DNA of 51,318 nt from CAYJPA01 sp964371945 (GCA_964371945.1 CAYJPA010000039.1:1-51318); one strand, 5' to 3'; positions 23,649-32,774 are shown, counted from the first letter of the stretch. Numbers and translations are program-made. Notes: generated from the sequence alone by a model not told the origin.

Positions 23649-25118
23649 TCAATCCGACGTCAATACCTCGACGAGCAAGAGCCGGACCGCGTCAGGATTG
23701 GCGCGTCCGCCCGTGCGCTTGATCGTCTCTCCAATCAGTCGCCCAATTGCGGCTGTCTTTCCACGCTTGTAATCAGCTACCGCCTCGGGGAACGCGGCGA
23801 GCGTTTCAGCCACCGCCGTCCGTAGCCCCGCGTCATCATTCATCGAAAGGAGATTGAGCCGTTTCGCCGCGGGCTCGGGCGCTTCTCCTTCGGCCAGTTG
23901 CGGAAGCAGCTCCTTCGCCGCGCGCAATGTGAGCGCGTCCTCCGCGACCATCGAAATCAATGCACGAAGCTGGCCGGTAGTCACCGGCAGTTGATCGACC
24001 GGAAGTCCTCTTTCCCGCTGAAGTCCAAGAACGTCGTTCAGGAGCCAGTTTGCGGTCGATTTCGCCGTTTCGGGGGTGGCGGAATCTCCGATTGCCTCTT
24101 CGAAATAGCCGGCAAGCGTCGACTCCGAGGTGAGCAGGCCGGCATCCGACGCGGAAAGCCCAAGCTCGTGCACAAAGCGATCGCGACGCGCGATCGGCAA
24201 TTCCGGCAGGGTCGATCGCAATCGAGCAACCTCGTCCGCGCCAATCGTGAGCGGCGGTAGATCGGGCTCCGGGAAGTAGCGGTAATCATGCGCCTGTTCC
24301 TTCGTTCGCTGGGGCACGGTGATGCCGCGAGTTTCCACCCAGCCGCGCGTTTCCTGGCCGATCCGCCCGCCGGCTGAAAGAACCTCGACCTGGCGCTCGA
24401 CTTCGAACCGCAACGCACGCTCGACCGCACGGAAACTATTCATGTTCTTAATCTCGACCTTGGCGCCGAATTCGGACTGTCCAACCGGCCGCACCGACAC
24501 ATTCGCGTCACACCGGAAAGCGCCGTCTTCCATGTTGCCAGTCGAAGCGCCGATGAAACGCAGAATCTGGCGCAGCGCCATCAGGTAGTCGCGCGCCTGC
24601 TCCGGTGAACGCAGATCCGGCTCGCCGACGATCTCCATCAGCGGCACCCCGGAGCGATTGAGGTCGACCAGACTGATCTCGAGCCCATCCGACGCGGTGC
24701 GATGCACCAGACGGCCGGTGTCCTCTTCAATATGAACGCGGGTGATTCCGGCGCGAACGATTTCGCCGCCGGACTCGAATTCGAGCACGCCATTCACACA
24801 GAGCGGCAGATCGTACTGCGAGATTTGATAGCCTTTGGGGAGATCGGGATAAACGTAGTTTTTACGATCAAGTTTGCAATACGGCGGAATCTCGCAATCG
24901 AGCGCCAATCCCGTTCTGATCACGGTTTCGATCGCGGCCCGGTTGATGACCGGCAGCGCACCGGGCAATCCGAGGCAAACCGGGCAAACGAAGGTGTTTG
25001 GATCGGCATTTGCGTAGTCGGCCGAGCACCCGCAGTACATCTTGCTGCGAGTGAGCACCTGGGCGTGAACTTCCAGTCCAATGACCGTTTCGAATGCTAC
25101 GTCGGTCGCGACCGGCAC
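23649..25118 (-). CDS. gatB: Asp/Glu-tRNA amidotransferase subunit B
   Basis: The tRNA-binding kinase subunit of GatCAB, which converts Glu-tRNA(Gln) and Asp-tRNA(Asn) to the amidated forms. The 489-residue protein shows ETVIGLEVHAQVLTRSKMYC, the zinc and catalytic-site region CVCLG-type cysteines (FVCPVCLGLPGALP), LDRKNYVYPDLPKGYQISQY, HIEEDTGRLVH and DLNRSGVPLMEIV, then the C-terminal helical and YqeY-like tail domain ending GGRANPDAVRLLL. GTG start at 25118 with GGGAG upstream. gatA and gatC are elsewhere. gdhA follows on the same strand. Confidence 0.97.
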   Translation of the reverse strand: MPVATDVAFETVIGLEVHAQVLTRSKMYCGCSADYANADPNTFVCPVCLGLPGALPVINRAAIETVIRTGLALDCEIPPYCKLDRKNYVYPDLPKGYQISQYDLPLCVNGVLEFESGGEIVRAGITRVHIEEDTGRLVHRTASDGLEISLVDLNRSGVPLMEIVGEPDLRSPEQARDYLMALRQILRFIGASTGNMEDGAFRCDANVSVRPVGQSEFGAKVEIKNMNSFRAVERALRFEVERQVEVLSAGGRIGQETRGWVETRGITVPQRTKEQAHDYRYFPEPDLPPLTIGADEVARLRSTLPELPIARRDRFVHELGLSASDAGLLTSESTLAGYFEEAIGDSATPETAKSTANWLLNDVLGLQRERGLPVDQLPVTTGQLRALISMVAEDALTLRAAKELLPQLAEGEAPEPAAKRLNLLSMNDDAGLRTAVAETLAAFPEAVADYKRGKTAAIGRLIGETIKRTGGRANPDAVRLLLVEVLTSD

Positions 25119-25364
25119 CAGCTCACTCCCATCAATCGTGTAACGACGCTTTCGCCGCCAATTGAAGGCGAAAATCGGCGGAGTATACCACGCGCAATGA
25201 GGACGAACCGCACAAAACCCGGCGCGGCAAGACGACGGCCCATGGTACTATCACTACGGCTGTGGAAGGTGTCTGGACGGCTGTTGAGCCGTGAAAACGC
25301 TCACAAATCCGGGCACTTGCGAAGTCGCGGTTTCTCACCCTTGAATCATGCGCCGTAGCTGGCG

Positions 25365-27809
25365 ATGCTGGAGGCGAGCACCCCACAAATGGTGACGCGC
25401 ACCGAAACGAAGATGGTTACCGGAAAGATCAACGGCCAGGATGTCACCGTTCCGGCCGGCACCACGATTCTCGAAGCCTCCCGGATGGCCGGAATCGAAG
25501 TTCCCAATCTTTGCTATCAACCCTTGTTGCGGCCATGGGGCTCCTGCCGCATCTGCACGGTCGAAGTGCTGGGAAAGCGCGGCGGATTGATCGAATCCTG
25601 CGCGACGCCGCTGACCGAGGGCATGGAAGTCCTCACCCACTCCGATCCGTGCGTCGAAGCGCGCCAGTACGTGCTCCAGATGTACCTGATCGATCACGCG
25701 CTCGATTGCCCGACCTGCGACAAGTCGGGCGAGTGCTATCTCCAGGACAACACCTACCTTCACAACGTCAATGCGAATCCCTATCGCCGCCCGAAACTGG
25801 CGCAGCCCTATGTCCACTTCAGCGATCTCATCGACTACAAGTGGGATCGTTGCATCATGTGCAACCGTTGCACACGCGTTTGCGATGAAGTAGTCGGCGT
25901 GACCGCGATCGAATCGGCCTATCGTAGTATGGAAGCAGCGATTTCGCCTGCCTTCGGCGAGGATCTGAGCAACACGCTCTGCACCAACTGCGGCATGTGC
26001 ATCGCGGTTTGCCCGGTGGGCGCGCTGACCGATCGCCACTTCGGTCATCACCCATGGGAGCTCGAAGCGACTGAAACCATTTGCGGTTTCTGCGATGTCG
26101 GGTGCACGGTCAATATCGAATCGAACAAGGGCATTGTGCGGCGCACGACCAACCTTTGGGAGCGCGGCGTCAACCACGGCTACGTTTGTGAAGCCGGCAA
26201 ATGGGGTCACGAGAAGATCCAGCATCCAGATCGGATCTTCTACCCACGCGTCCGCGATACGAGTGGGATGGCGTTCGAGGTCACCTGGAGCGACGCCATA
26301 GACGCCGTCGCGGAAACGCTCGCCCATTACCAGGGCGACGCTTTCGCCGCGCTGGCTTCACCGGACAGCACGAACGAAGAGGCCTACGCCCTCCAGCAGT
26401 TCACCCGCGCGGTCATGGGTACCAACAATATCGATCGCTACCTCACCCCGGCCGAGGCCGCGGTTGATCGCGGTGTGCGCACCAGTCTTGGCCGCGACGC
26501 CAGCAATACCAACAACATGCAGGAACTGCTGACCGCGGTGAAGTGCTCGCTGGTCGTTGGTCCGGATATCGGCAAAACAGCGCCGGTCGCGTCGTACTGG
26601 ATTTACCATTCCCGCACGTATCGCGAAGCGAAATCGGTCGTGATCAGTCTCGACGAGTACCCGTTGGCCCGGCGGAGCGAGGTCTGGCTCAAGCCAAACC
26701 CGAACACAACCGCGATTTTGCTAAACGGTATCGCTCGCCAGATCATCGATTTCGGCATCGTGGCGAAGAGCGAAGACCCGACCTACTCGACCAGACTCGC
26801 CTCGCTGCGCGACTACGATCTCGAGTCCGTCAGCACTAGGACGGGCGTCTCCGAGGAAGACATCAAACTGGCCGCCGAGCTTTACGCGACCGGCGGCGCC
26901 GGACTCGGCCATGACAACGATGGCGTCTATCCGGCTTCGCTGATCTATCAAACCGTGGCCCACCAAACAGCGGGCGGGCGATTCGACGGCTACGGCGATC
27001 CGGCCGAAATCGCGATCACCTGCAACAACCTGGCATATCTGACCGGGAACATCGGTCGAGCCGGCGGCGGAGTTGCTTCGTTCCGCGGCGCCGCGAACTA
27101 CCAGGGCGTCACCGATATGGGCGCAAACCCCGCGGAGTTCCCGGGCGGCGGCAACGTCGAAGATCCGGTCGCGCGTTCGCAGTTCGAGTCGGCCTGGCTG
27201 TCGAAGTGGGCCGAGAAGGCGAAGACCTCAAACGGCTTCCTGCCGGTTCGGCAATTGTCAACGAAGCGGGGCACCGGCAGCGGAGGTCTGATCGCCGCGA
27301 TCGAGCGTGGCGAGATCAGGGCCATGATCGTCGACGGCCGAATCGCCGGGCAGAACGCACCGATCGATTCAGAGCTTGAATTGGCTTTGGCCAGGCTCGA
27401 ATTCCTGGTCGTGATCGACACCTTCGATTCATCGCTCTCGAAACTCGCTCACATCGTTCTGCCGAAGGCGATGTCGCTCGAAAAAGACGGCACCTTCACC
27501 AGCTTTGATCGCACTGTCCAGCGGGTGCGGGCCGCGGTGCCGCCGATGGGCGAATCCAAGTCGGTTCTTGATGCGATCTCTCTCCTCGGCGAGCGGATGG
27601 GCTACGTCATAGGGCAGACCCAGCCGTTGCTAGTCATGTCCGAGATCGCCAAAGTGAACACAGAGTACGGCGGGATCACGTACGCACGCCTGGAGCGGAA
27701 CGGCGTCAGTGTGCCGGTCGCCTCCTACGCCGATGCTGGAACCCAGATTCTTTCTGCTGGACCGGATGGTCGAGCAACACTGTCGCCCGCGTTCATCGCG
27801 GCGAACTAA
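25365..27809 (+). CDS. nuoG: NADH-quinone oxidoreductase subunit G (NuoG-like)
   Basis: Iron-sulfur electron-transfer subunit of complex I. The 814-residue protein has an N-terminal [2Fe-2S] domain (LCYQPLLRPWGSCRICTVEV), the His-Cys cluster motif DHALDCPTCDKSGECYLQD, two [4Fe-4S] sets (CIMCNRCTRVC and CTNCGMCIAVCPVGA) and the additional CGFCDVGC...YVCEAGKWG cluster, then a molybdopterin-oxidoreductase-like domain. Where formate dehydrogenases carry a Cys or Sec, here is NNIDRYLTPAEAAVDRG with neither, and no in-frame TGA, so the molybdenum site is probably inactive as in NuoG. The start is uncertain: ATGs at 25365, 25389 and 25413 are all in frame. nuoI follows 14 bases later; other nuo genes are absent. 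Confidence 0.9.
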   Translation: MLEASTPQMVTRTETKMVTGKINGQDVTVPAGTTILEASRMAGIEVPNLCYQPLLRPWGSCRICTVEVLGKRGGLIESCATPLTEGMEVLTHSDPCVEARQYVLQMYLIDHALDCPTCDKSGECYLQDNTYLHNVNANPYRRPKLAQPYVHFSDLIDYKWDRCIMCNRCTRVCDEVVGVTAIESAYRSMEAAISPAFGEDLSNTLCTNCGMCIAVCPVGALTDRHFGHHPWELEATETICGFCDVGCTVNIESNKGIVRRTTNLWERGVNHGYVCEAGKWGHEKIQHPDRIFYPRVRDTSGMAFEVTWSDAIDAVAETLAHYQGDAFAALASPDSTNEEAYALQQFTRAVMGTNNIDRYLTPAEAAVDRGVRTSLGRDASNTNNMQELLTAVKCSLVVGPDIGKTAPVASYWIYHSRTYREAKSVVISLDEYPLARRSEVWLKPNPNTTAILLNGIARQIIDFGIVAKSEDPTYSTRLASLRDYDLESVSTRTGVSEEDIKLAAELYATGGAGLGHDNDGVYPASLIYQTVAHQTAGGRFDGYGDPAEIAITCNNLAYLTGNIGRAGGGVASFRGAANYQGVTDMGANPAEFPGGGNVEDPVARSQFESAWLSKWAEKAKTSNGFLPVRQLSTKRGTGSGGLIAAIERGEIRAMIVDGRIAGQNAPIDSELELALARLEFLVVIDTFDSSLSKLAHIVLPKAMSLEKDGTFTSFDRTVQRVRAAVPPMGESKSVLDAISLLGERMGYVIGQTQPLLVMSEIAKVNTEYGGITYARLERNGVSVPVASYADAGTQILSAGPDGRATLSPAFIAAN

Positions 27810-27823
27810 GAGGTAGACGGACT

Positions 27824-28288
27824 ATGTTCGATGAAGTGAAGGGCTTTGCGGTCACCTTCAAGCGACTCTTCGCCCCGACCCTCACGATTCAGTATCCCGA
27901 GCAAAAGCGGGAAATGGCGCCGCGGTTCCGCGGATTGCCGTCGCTGCGCTCTGATCCAGAAACCGGTGAGGCATTGTGTGTCGCCTGCGGTCTCTGCGCG
28001 CGGATTTGCCCGACCTCTTGCCTGGAGATGAATGTGGTTCCCTCGGAAGAGGGCGACCGCGAGCTTGGCGAGTTCATCCTCCGCTCCGGCCGCTGCATGT
28101 TCTGCGGGCTATGCGCTCAGGTTTGTCCGGTCGATGCCATCACAATGAGCAGCGAATACGAGCTCTCCGTGATGGATCGCGATGGTCTGGTTTACACCAA
28201 GACCGAGCTCGCCACGATCGGCGCGCAATCGGCGATTTGGTGGGAAGCGGGTTCGACCGAAGAACGCAAGGTAACCGCGCGACCGTGA
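27824..28288 (+). CDS. nuoI: NADH-quinone oxidoreductase subunit I
   Basis: The ferredoxin-like subunit that passes electrons from the peripheral arm towards quinone. The 154-residue protein has a short amphipathic N-terminus (FAVTFKRLFAPTLTIQYPEQ), the family RFRGLPSLRSDPETGE, and two [4Fe-4S] motifs, CVACGLCARICPTSCLEM and CMFCGLCAQVCPVDAI. It lies 14 bases after nuoG on the same transcript, which ends at a strong terminator at 28323-28359. The nuoG-nuoI pair stands apart from the remaining complex I genes, none of which are in the window. Confidence 0.95.
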   Translation: MFDEVKGFAVTFKRLFAPTLTIQYPEQKREMAPRFRGLPSLRSDPETGEALCVACGLCARICPTSCLEMNVVPSEEGDRELGEFILRSGRCMFCGLCAQVCPVDAITMSSEYELSVMDRDGLVYTKTELATIGAQSAIWWEAGSTEERKVTARP

Positions 28289-28322
28289 CAATGCGAAGAA
28301 TCGCGATTTAGCTTTGTACGTT

Positions 28323-28359
28323 AGCGCGGGCGCCTGATTGACAGGTCCCGCGCTTTTTT
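28323..28359 (+). terminator. Rho-independent terminator after nuoI
   Basis: AGCGCGGG (28323-28330) pairs with CCCGCGCT (28347-28354), with a further CCTG/CAGG inner stem, followed directly by a run of six T. It lies 35 bases past the nuoI stop and just before the aldehyde dehydrogenase gene, which therefore likely has its own transcript or depends on read-through. Confidence 0.9.
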
Positions 28360-28386
28360 GTGAGAAGTCGAAGAAGGAGAAACGAC

Positions 28387-29826
28387 ATGGCAGAGCACCC
28401 AATGTATCTCGCGGGCGAGTGGGTCACGTCGAGCGACAAGCTCGATGTGCACAACCCGTACGATGGGGAATTGATCGGCACCACCTTTCAGGCGTCCCGC
28501 GAACAACTCGAAGCCGCGATTCAGGCTGCCGAGGCGATTTTCCCGGCCCTGAAGGTCGTGCCAACCTATGAGCGAGTCTATCTCCTGCGCGCCTTTTCGG
28601 AGAAATTGAAAGAGAACCGGGACCGGATCGCCAGAACGATCGCGCTCGAAGCCGGGAAGCCGATTCGCGACGCGGAAGTCGAAGCCGATCGAGGGGTCTT
28701 CACGGTCGATACCGCGGCCGAGGAGGCGAAGCGGATCGAAGGCGAAGTGATGCCGCTCGACCTGCTGGAGTCATCGAAGGGCCGGTTCGGCATCACGCGC
28801 CGCTTTCCGATCGGACCGATTGCCGGTATTTCGCCCTTCAACTTCCCGCTCAACCTGGCGCTACACAAGCTCGCGCCGGCGATGGCCTCCGGCAATCCGC
28901 TCGTGCTCAAGCCGCCTTCTCGCACTCCCCTGACGATGCTGCTGGTCGCGAAGCTGCTCGACGAGATTGGCGCGCCGAAGGGATCGATCTCGGTGCTGCC
29001 GATGAATCGCGAAGTCGGCGACGCGCTGGTCGAGGACGACCGCTTCAAACTGCTCTCGTTCACCGGCTCGCCGGACGTGGGGTGGAGCATGAAGTCGCGG
29101 GCGGGCATGAAGCGCGTTGTGCTCGAGCTGGGCGGGAATGCCGGCGTGATCGTGGACCAGGACTCGGATATCGATTTTGCGGTCGGCCGCGTCCGCACCG
29201 GCGCCTTCGCGTTCGCGGGCCAGGTCTGCATCTCGGTCCAACGCGTCTTTGTTCACGAAGCTGTTTACGACGAATTCCGCGACAAGCTGGTCGCTGCCGC
29301 CGGCACGATTAAGCTAGGAGATCCGCTCGATCGGACCACCGATCTCGGACCGATGATCGACGAGAAGAATGTCGCCCGTGTGCAGTCGTGGATTGACGCC
29401 GCGGTCGCTTCCGGCGCGAACGTTCTCACCGGCGGCACATCAGACGGCCGTTTCTACAACCCGACCGTGATCGAGAATGCGCCGCGAACCAGCATGGTCT
29501 GCTCGCGTGAAGCCTTCGCCCCGCTGGTGACGATCTTCAAGGTCAAGAGCTTCAAGGAGGCGGTCGATGCGGTCAACGACTCCGAGTACGGTCTTCAAGC
29601 CGGCGTCTTCACGAACAATCTCGAGAAAGCGCTGTACGCGTTCGAGAATATCGAAGCCGGCGGCGTGATCATGAACGACATCCCGACCTACCGGATCGAC
29701 CACATGCCGTACGGCGGCGTAAAGGCCTCCGGCCTGAGCCGCGAGGGACTGCGCTATGCCATCGAAGACATGACCGAGATGCGGCTCCTGGTCGTGAACC
29801 GGCTGGAAAGCCAGGCAGTGAAATAG
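28387..29826 (+). CDS. NAD(P)-dependent aldehyde dehydrogenase
   Basis: Oxidises an aldehyde to the acid with NAD(P). The 479-residue protein carries YLAGEWVTSSDKLDVHNPYD at the N-terminus, the cofactor region FNFPLNLALHKLAPAMASGN and LLSFTGSPDVGWSM, the general-base glutamate in VLELGGNAGVIV, the catalytic cysteine in FAGQVCISVQRVFVHE, and the C-terminal YGVKAS-type end (PYGGVKASGLSREGLRYAIE). The ATG at 28387 with AAGGAG upstream is clear. The GQVCISVQR pattern places it near lactaldehyde/glyceraldehyde-type dehydrogenases, but the substrate cannot be fixed from sequence. The preceding terminator separates it from nuoG-nuoI. Confidence 0.92.
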   Translation: MAEHPMYLAGEWVTSSDKLDVHNPYDGELIGTTFQASREQLEAAIQAAEAIFPALKVVPTYERVYLLRAFSEKLKENRDRIARTIALEAGKPIRDAEVEADRGVFTVDTAAEEAKRIEGEVMPLDLLESSKGRFGITRRFPIGPIAGISPFNFPLNLALHKLAPAMASGNPLVLKPPSRTPLTMLLVAKLLDEIGAPKGSISVLPMNREVGDALVEDDRFKLLSFTGSPDVGWSMKSRAGMKRVVLELGGNAGVIVDQDSDIDFAVGRVRTGAFAFAGQVCISVQRVFVHEAVYDEFRDKLVAAAGTIKLGDPLDRTTDLGPMIDEKNVARVQSWIDAAVASGANVLTGGTSDGRFYNPTVIENAPRTSMVCSREAFAPLVTIFKVKSFKEAVDAVNDSEYGLQAGVFTNNLEKALYAFENIEAGGVIMNDIPTYRIDHMPYGGVKASGLSREGLRYAIEDMTEMRLLVVNRLESQAVK

Positions 29827-29843
29827 GTGACAAAAGCGTCACG

Positions 29844-29870
29844 GTAGGGGCGGTTCGCGAACCGCCCAGG
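29844..29870. repeat. REP-like perfect palindrome
   Basis: GGGCGGTTCGCGAACCGCCC at 29848-29867 is a perfect 20-bp palindrome preceded by GGTAG. It sits 21 bases after the aldehyde dehydrogenase stop. The GTAGGGGC opening recurs at 22255-22279 and 1171-1185 in intergenic DNA, so it looks like a dispersed palindromic repeat; it may also act as a transcript end. Confidence 0.6.
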
Positions 29871-30208
29871 TTCTCGTCACCAATATTGATTCGTTGAACC
29901 GCCTTTCCGATTCATTGCTGGTGCCCGGCTTCGCGATTCGTATTGACCTGGCGGCCATCGAGCTTCGCGGGTCTCGAATCGGCCCCAAAGTGTGCGCCGC
30001 ACACGAATGCCATCTTGTCTTGCGCCAATCTTTCGGACCCCTTCAAGTCGCATTGAAGGCCCGGCCAATGCGCAATTCCGCACTGAAGGCTGCCCTCGCA
30101 TTGCTGAGCCTGCTCTGTGCTCCGCTCCGCACATCGAACGATCAGGCGCGAACTCGGGGTCTCCCGACGATCCTTCAGCCTGAGGGTCAAGACGGTATGG
30201 ACGAACAG
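29871..30208. other. Intergenic region, no gene
   Basis: This stretch of 338 bases between the convergent aldehyde dehydrogenase and endonuclease IV genes shows no credible coding frame, no ribosome site and no recognised RNA. Base composition resembles decayed or non-coding DNA. Confidence 0.4.
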
Positions 30209-31069
30209 TCAGGCAGTCGCCCGCACCAAGCCGCGCAACCTCGCTAGGTTAATCCCGTCGGCCTTTCCGTCGTCGCCCTTTGGCGTTTCGAGAATCCCGG
30301 GCAATCCGTTCAAACGTGGATCGTTAACGATCAGGGCAAAGGCGCTGTCGCCCAACTCGCCTTCGCCGATGTGCGCATGCCGGTCGACTCTGGCGCCAAG
30401 TCCCTTGTGCGAATCGTTGAGATGGATGCACTTGAGGCGGCCGAGCCCGATGATCGAATCGAACGAGCCGATCGTCGCGTTGTATCCATCTTCATCGCGT
30501 AATTCATAACCCGCGGCAAAGACGTGACACGTGTCGAGACAAACGCCGACTCTCGTTTTGTCATGGACCAGGTCGATAATCGCGGCAAGCTCCTCGAAGC
30601 TGGATCCGATCGTCGTTCCCTGGCCTGCCGTGGTTTCGAGCAGGATCATCGACTTGTCATCCGGCATTTCGTCATGAACACGGTTGATCGCCTCGGCGAT
30701 CCGCGGGACGCCGGCCTCGATGCCGCTGCCGACATGGGCGCCAGGATGGGATACGAGATATGGAATCGTGAGCTCATCGCACCGGCGCAACTCCTCCTGA
30801 ATCGCCAGCCGGGAGCGTTCCCAGAGCGAATCGTCAGGAGTCGCCATATTGATGAGATAGGAATCATGAGAAATGATGGTGCCCATCCCACGGTCACAGC
30901 ATTTCGCCAAGAAGCGCTCGACCACCGCGGGATCGAGCGGCTTGGCATTCCATTGCCGCTCGTTTTTGGTGAAGACTTGACAGGCAGTCATCGCGAATTC
31001 GGCAGCGCGGTCAAGTGCCAAATCGACACCGCCGGCGGCGGAAACATGTGCTCCAAACTCGAGTGTCAC
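30209..31069 (-). CDS. nfo: Deoxyribonuclease IV (AP endonuclease)
   Basis: Cleaves DNA 5' to abasic sites in base-excision repair. The 286-residue TIM-barrel protein has the start FGAHVSAAGGVDLALDRA, and the three-zinc ligands in order: IISHDSYLIN, YLVSHPGAHVGSG, MILLETTAGQG, GVCLDTCHVFAAGYEL, IHLNDSHKGLGARVDRHAHI and GILETPKGDD. Start is GTG at 31069 with GAGAGGA upstream. It lies 18 bases after the ArsC/Spx-like gene on the same strand and may be co-transcribed with it. Its glycosylase partner could include the Mpg encoded at 41603. Confidence 0.96.
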   Translation of the reverse strand: MTLEFGAHVSAAGGVDLALDRAAEFAMTACQVFTKNERQWNAKPLDPAVVERFLAKCCDRGMGTIISHDSYLINMATPDDSLWERSRLAIQEELRRCDELTIPYLVSHPGAHVGSGIEAGVPRIAEAINRVHDEMPDDKSMILLETTAGQGTTIGSSFEELAAIIDLVHDKTRVGVCLDTCHVFAAGYELRDEDGYNATIGSFDSIIGLGRLKCIHLNDSHKGLGARVDRHAHIGEGELGDSAFALIVNDPRLNGLPGILETPKGDDGKADGINLARLRGLVRATA

Positions 31070-31087
31070 GAGCAGTCCTCTCCCCTG

Positions 31088-31447
31088 TCAGTTCTCCGTA
31101 ACGAGCGCTTCGATGGCCACGCGATTGAAGCCGATCACCGCTCTGTCGCCCTTGACGGTCAGCGGTCGTCGAATCAGCGCCGGATACTGACTCATCAATT
31201 CGATGATCTCAGAACCAGAAAGGTCCTTGCCGGCGAGTCCAAGCTCCGTGTAGGGGCGGCTCCGGGTCGACAACACCGTTCTGGGATCGAGTCCGGTCCG
31301 GGCAAAGAGCGCTGTGATCTCGGCAACGGTCATCTTCTCCTTGAAAATGTCGCGCCGAGCAGCCGAAACACCGAGGTCGTCAACCAGTGCGGATGCGTTC
31401 CGACAGCTGCTGCAATGTGCATAGAGATACATTTCAACGCCCGGCAT
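31088..31447 (-). CDS. ArsC/Spx-family protein
   Basis: A 119-residue thioredoxin-fold protein of the arsenate reductase/Spx family. It has the N-terminal CSSC redox pair (YAHCSSCRNASALVDD), RRDIFKEKMTVAEITALFA, SRPYTELGLAG and LIRRPLTVKGDRAVIGFN. The CxxC layout is more Spx/YffB-like than the CX5R of classical E. coli ArsC, so it may be a stress regulator or a glutathione/thioredoxin-linked reductase rather than an arsenate reductase. No ars genes are near. Start ATG at 31447 after GGGGGGAGC. It precedes nfo by 18 bases. Confidence 0.85.
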   Translation of the reverse strand: MPGVEMYLYAHCSSCRNASALVDDLGVSAARRDIFKEKMTVAEITALFARTGLDPRTVLSTRSRPYTELGLAGKDLSGSEIIELMSQYPALIRRPLTVKGDRAVIGFNRVAIEALVTEN

Positions 31448-31898
31448 GTCGGAGCTCCCCCCAGCAATTTGAATGGAAGCAACTATAGCAGCGGACCCGG
31501 CCTGGCCGGCTGAGTAGCGAGCTCGTGATCACCCGCGTCAATCAGTCGCACGAGTTGTGCGTGGCTCGACATCAACATGCTCGAGCGAATCCGAGGGCTC
31601 GATCGGACTCGCTTCGCGGGCGGACCTGGGACCTGATTGGCCGTCCTTTCCGTGCCCACCCTAACACTTCGGGGCTTCGCAAGGTTCGGTCCGCGGATAA
31701 TCCCCGGTTTCTTCCACTATCAGTAAGGTCGAGCCCGGACCTAAGCGGTACGGATGCACCGAAAGTCTCTTTGAGACTGCTCCTGATGTCTCATACCGCC
31801 CACCGGTCGACCCTCGTATCCTGGTGTTGGTAGTTCAGGTAAGCGATTCGGCCCCGCGGTAACGCCGAGCCTGCGACTACTTTATTGGGGGTGCATAC
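31448..31898. other. Intergenic region, no gene recognised
   Basis: About 450 bases separate the divergent ArsC-like and PATAN-domain genes. A plus-strand frame at 31525-31833 has no ribosome site and no recognisable motif, and I saw no tRNA, SRP RNA, RNase P or riboswitch signature. Promoters for both neighbours should lie here. An uncharacterised leader RNA is possible but unsupported. Confidence 0.4.
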
Positions 31899-32615
31899 GT
31901 GGAAGGGGACATGCGGGAATTTCCGCTCGCGGAGATTCTGCAATTCATTTCCCTTGGATCTCGCTCCGGTGTGTTGGAGATCCTGCGTCGAGACGGCGTG
32001 TATGGCATCATCTTCACCTCGGGAACGATAACGGGGCTTACAGCGGACGGCTGGACACTTGCTCAGGAGCTCCGCGATTCTCAATTGCTTCCAGATGCGA
32101 TCTTGACCGGTTTGCTGGCGATCAATGCCAGCATCCAGGACCTTCGCGCCGCCATCCTCACTGGCGGCTATATGACTGCCGAAGAGTGGACGGCGTTCGT
32201 TTCCCGGCAAGTCGAGCGACTGCTCTACTCCTTGTTCGATGTTCGGGATGGTAAATTCAGATTCCGTCAATCCGCGCCAACCGAGGGGCAATGGCTCCCA
32301 GTTCGGGTAAGCGCAGACCGAGCCGTCCTCGAGGGAACGCGCTGGAGCGAAACCTGGTCGCGAGCTGCAGACACGATCCCATCGCGTCAAAGCCGGTTCG
32401 AGCGGTCCGCGACAACTCCTCGTCTGCCTATTCGGGTAAGTCCAACTCAATGGCGAGTTTATGTTTCGACATCGGAGCCAGGATCGCTGGTGCAGATTGC
32501 CTCGCGATCGGTACTGGCGGAGGTGGATGTCATCGAGTCGCTCCAGTACCTAATGACGAATGGCATCGTACGCCGCGTGCAAGAGAGCGCTGCATTAGCG
32601 ACCGCGGCTGACTAG
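31899..32615 (+). CDS. PATAN/DUF4388-domain protein
   Basis: A 238-residue protein with an N-terminal PATAN (DUF4388) domain: DMREFPLAEILQFISLGSRS, GVLEILRRDGVYGIIFTSGT and ITGLTADGWTLAQ. This domain is found in response regulators and gliding/type IV pilus control proteins and is thought to mediate protein contacts. The middle (EEWTAFVSRQVERLLYSLFD) completes the domain; the C-terminal 90 residues, including a winged-helix-like SLVQIASRSVLAEVDVIESL, are less clear. GTG at 31899 has GGGGG upstream; ATG at 31911 is an alternative. A strong terminator follows, and a histidine kinase and response regulator lie next, so a signalling role is plausible. Confidence 0.8.
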   Translation: MEGDMREFPLAEILQFISLGSRSGVLEILRRDGVYGIIFTSGTITGLTADGWTLAQELRDSQLLPDAILTGLLAINASIQDLRAAILTGGYMTAEEWTAFVSRQVERLLYSLFDVRDGKFRFRQSAPTEGQWLPVRVSADRAVLEGTRWSETWSRAADTIPSRQSRFERSATTPRLPIRVSPTQWRVYVSTSEPGSLVQIASRSVLAEVDVIESLQYLMTNGIVRRVQESAALATAAD

Positions 32616-32657
32616 AGCCCGACCAGTCGCGAACTTCGACGCACATAGGCGAATTTC

Positions 32658-32688
32658 ACAGGCAATGGCGAGTGCCATTGCCTGTTTT
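32658..32688 (+). terminator. Rho-independent terminator after the PATAN gene
   Basis: ACAGGCAATGGC (32658-32669) and GCCATTGCCTGT (32674-32685) form a perfect 12-bp stem with a GAGT loop, followed by TTT. It lies 43 bases after the stop codon. Confidence 0.88.
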
Positions 32689-32745
32689 CATGCCCTCGAG
32701 TCGATCGCCAGATGTGCAAGAAAGATAGACGTTGCGTTCCAAGAG

Positions 32746-32774
32746 TTGTACGTACACCCAAGTGTCCGTATACT
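32746..32774 (+). promoter_or_regulatory. Sigma-70-type promoter of the two-component operon
   Basis: TTGTAC at 32746-32751 and TATACT at 32769-32774 are separated by exactly 17 bases, close to the TTGACA/TATAAT consensus. Transcription would start near 32781, about 140 bases before the kinase start. A perfect GTAGGTCCTAC palindrome at 32812-32822 in the leader could be an operator. Confidence 0.65.

Noticed and set aside
25365..27809. Formate dehydrogenase alpha subunit
   Set aside because: The Cys/Sec of formate dehydrogenases is not present at the expected place and no in-frame TGA exists, while nuoI follows directly.
29894..30247. Open frame between the aldehyde dehydrogenase and nfo genes
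   Set aside because: It overlaps the 3' end of nfo, lacks a ribosome site and shows no conserved pattern.
31088..31447. Arsenate resistance gene
   Set aside because: The CSSC motif and lack of ars neighbours fit an Spx/YffB-like protein as well or better.
31525..31833. 102-codon frame in the gap before the PATAN gene
   Set aside because: No start signal and a biased, motif-free translation; I could not support a gene.
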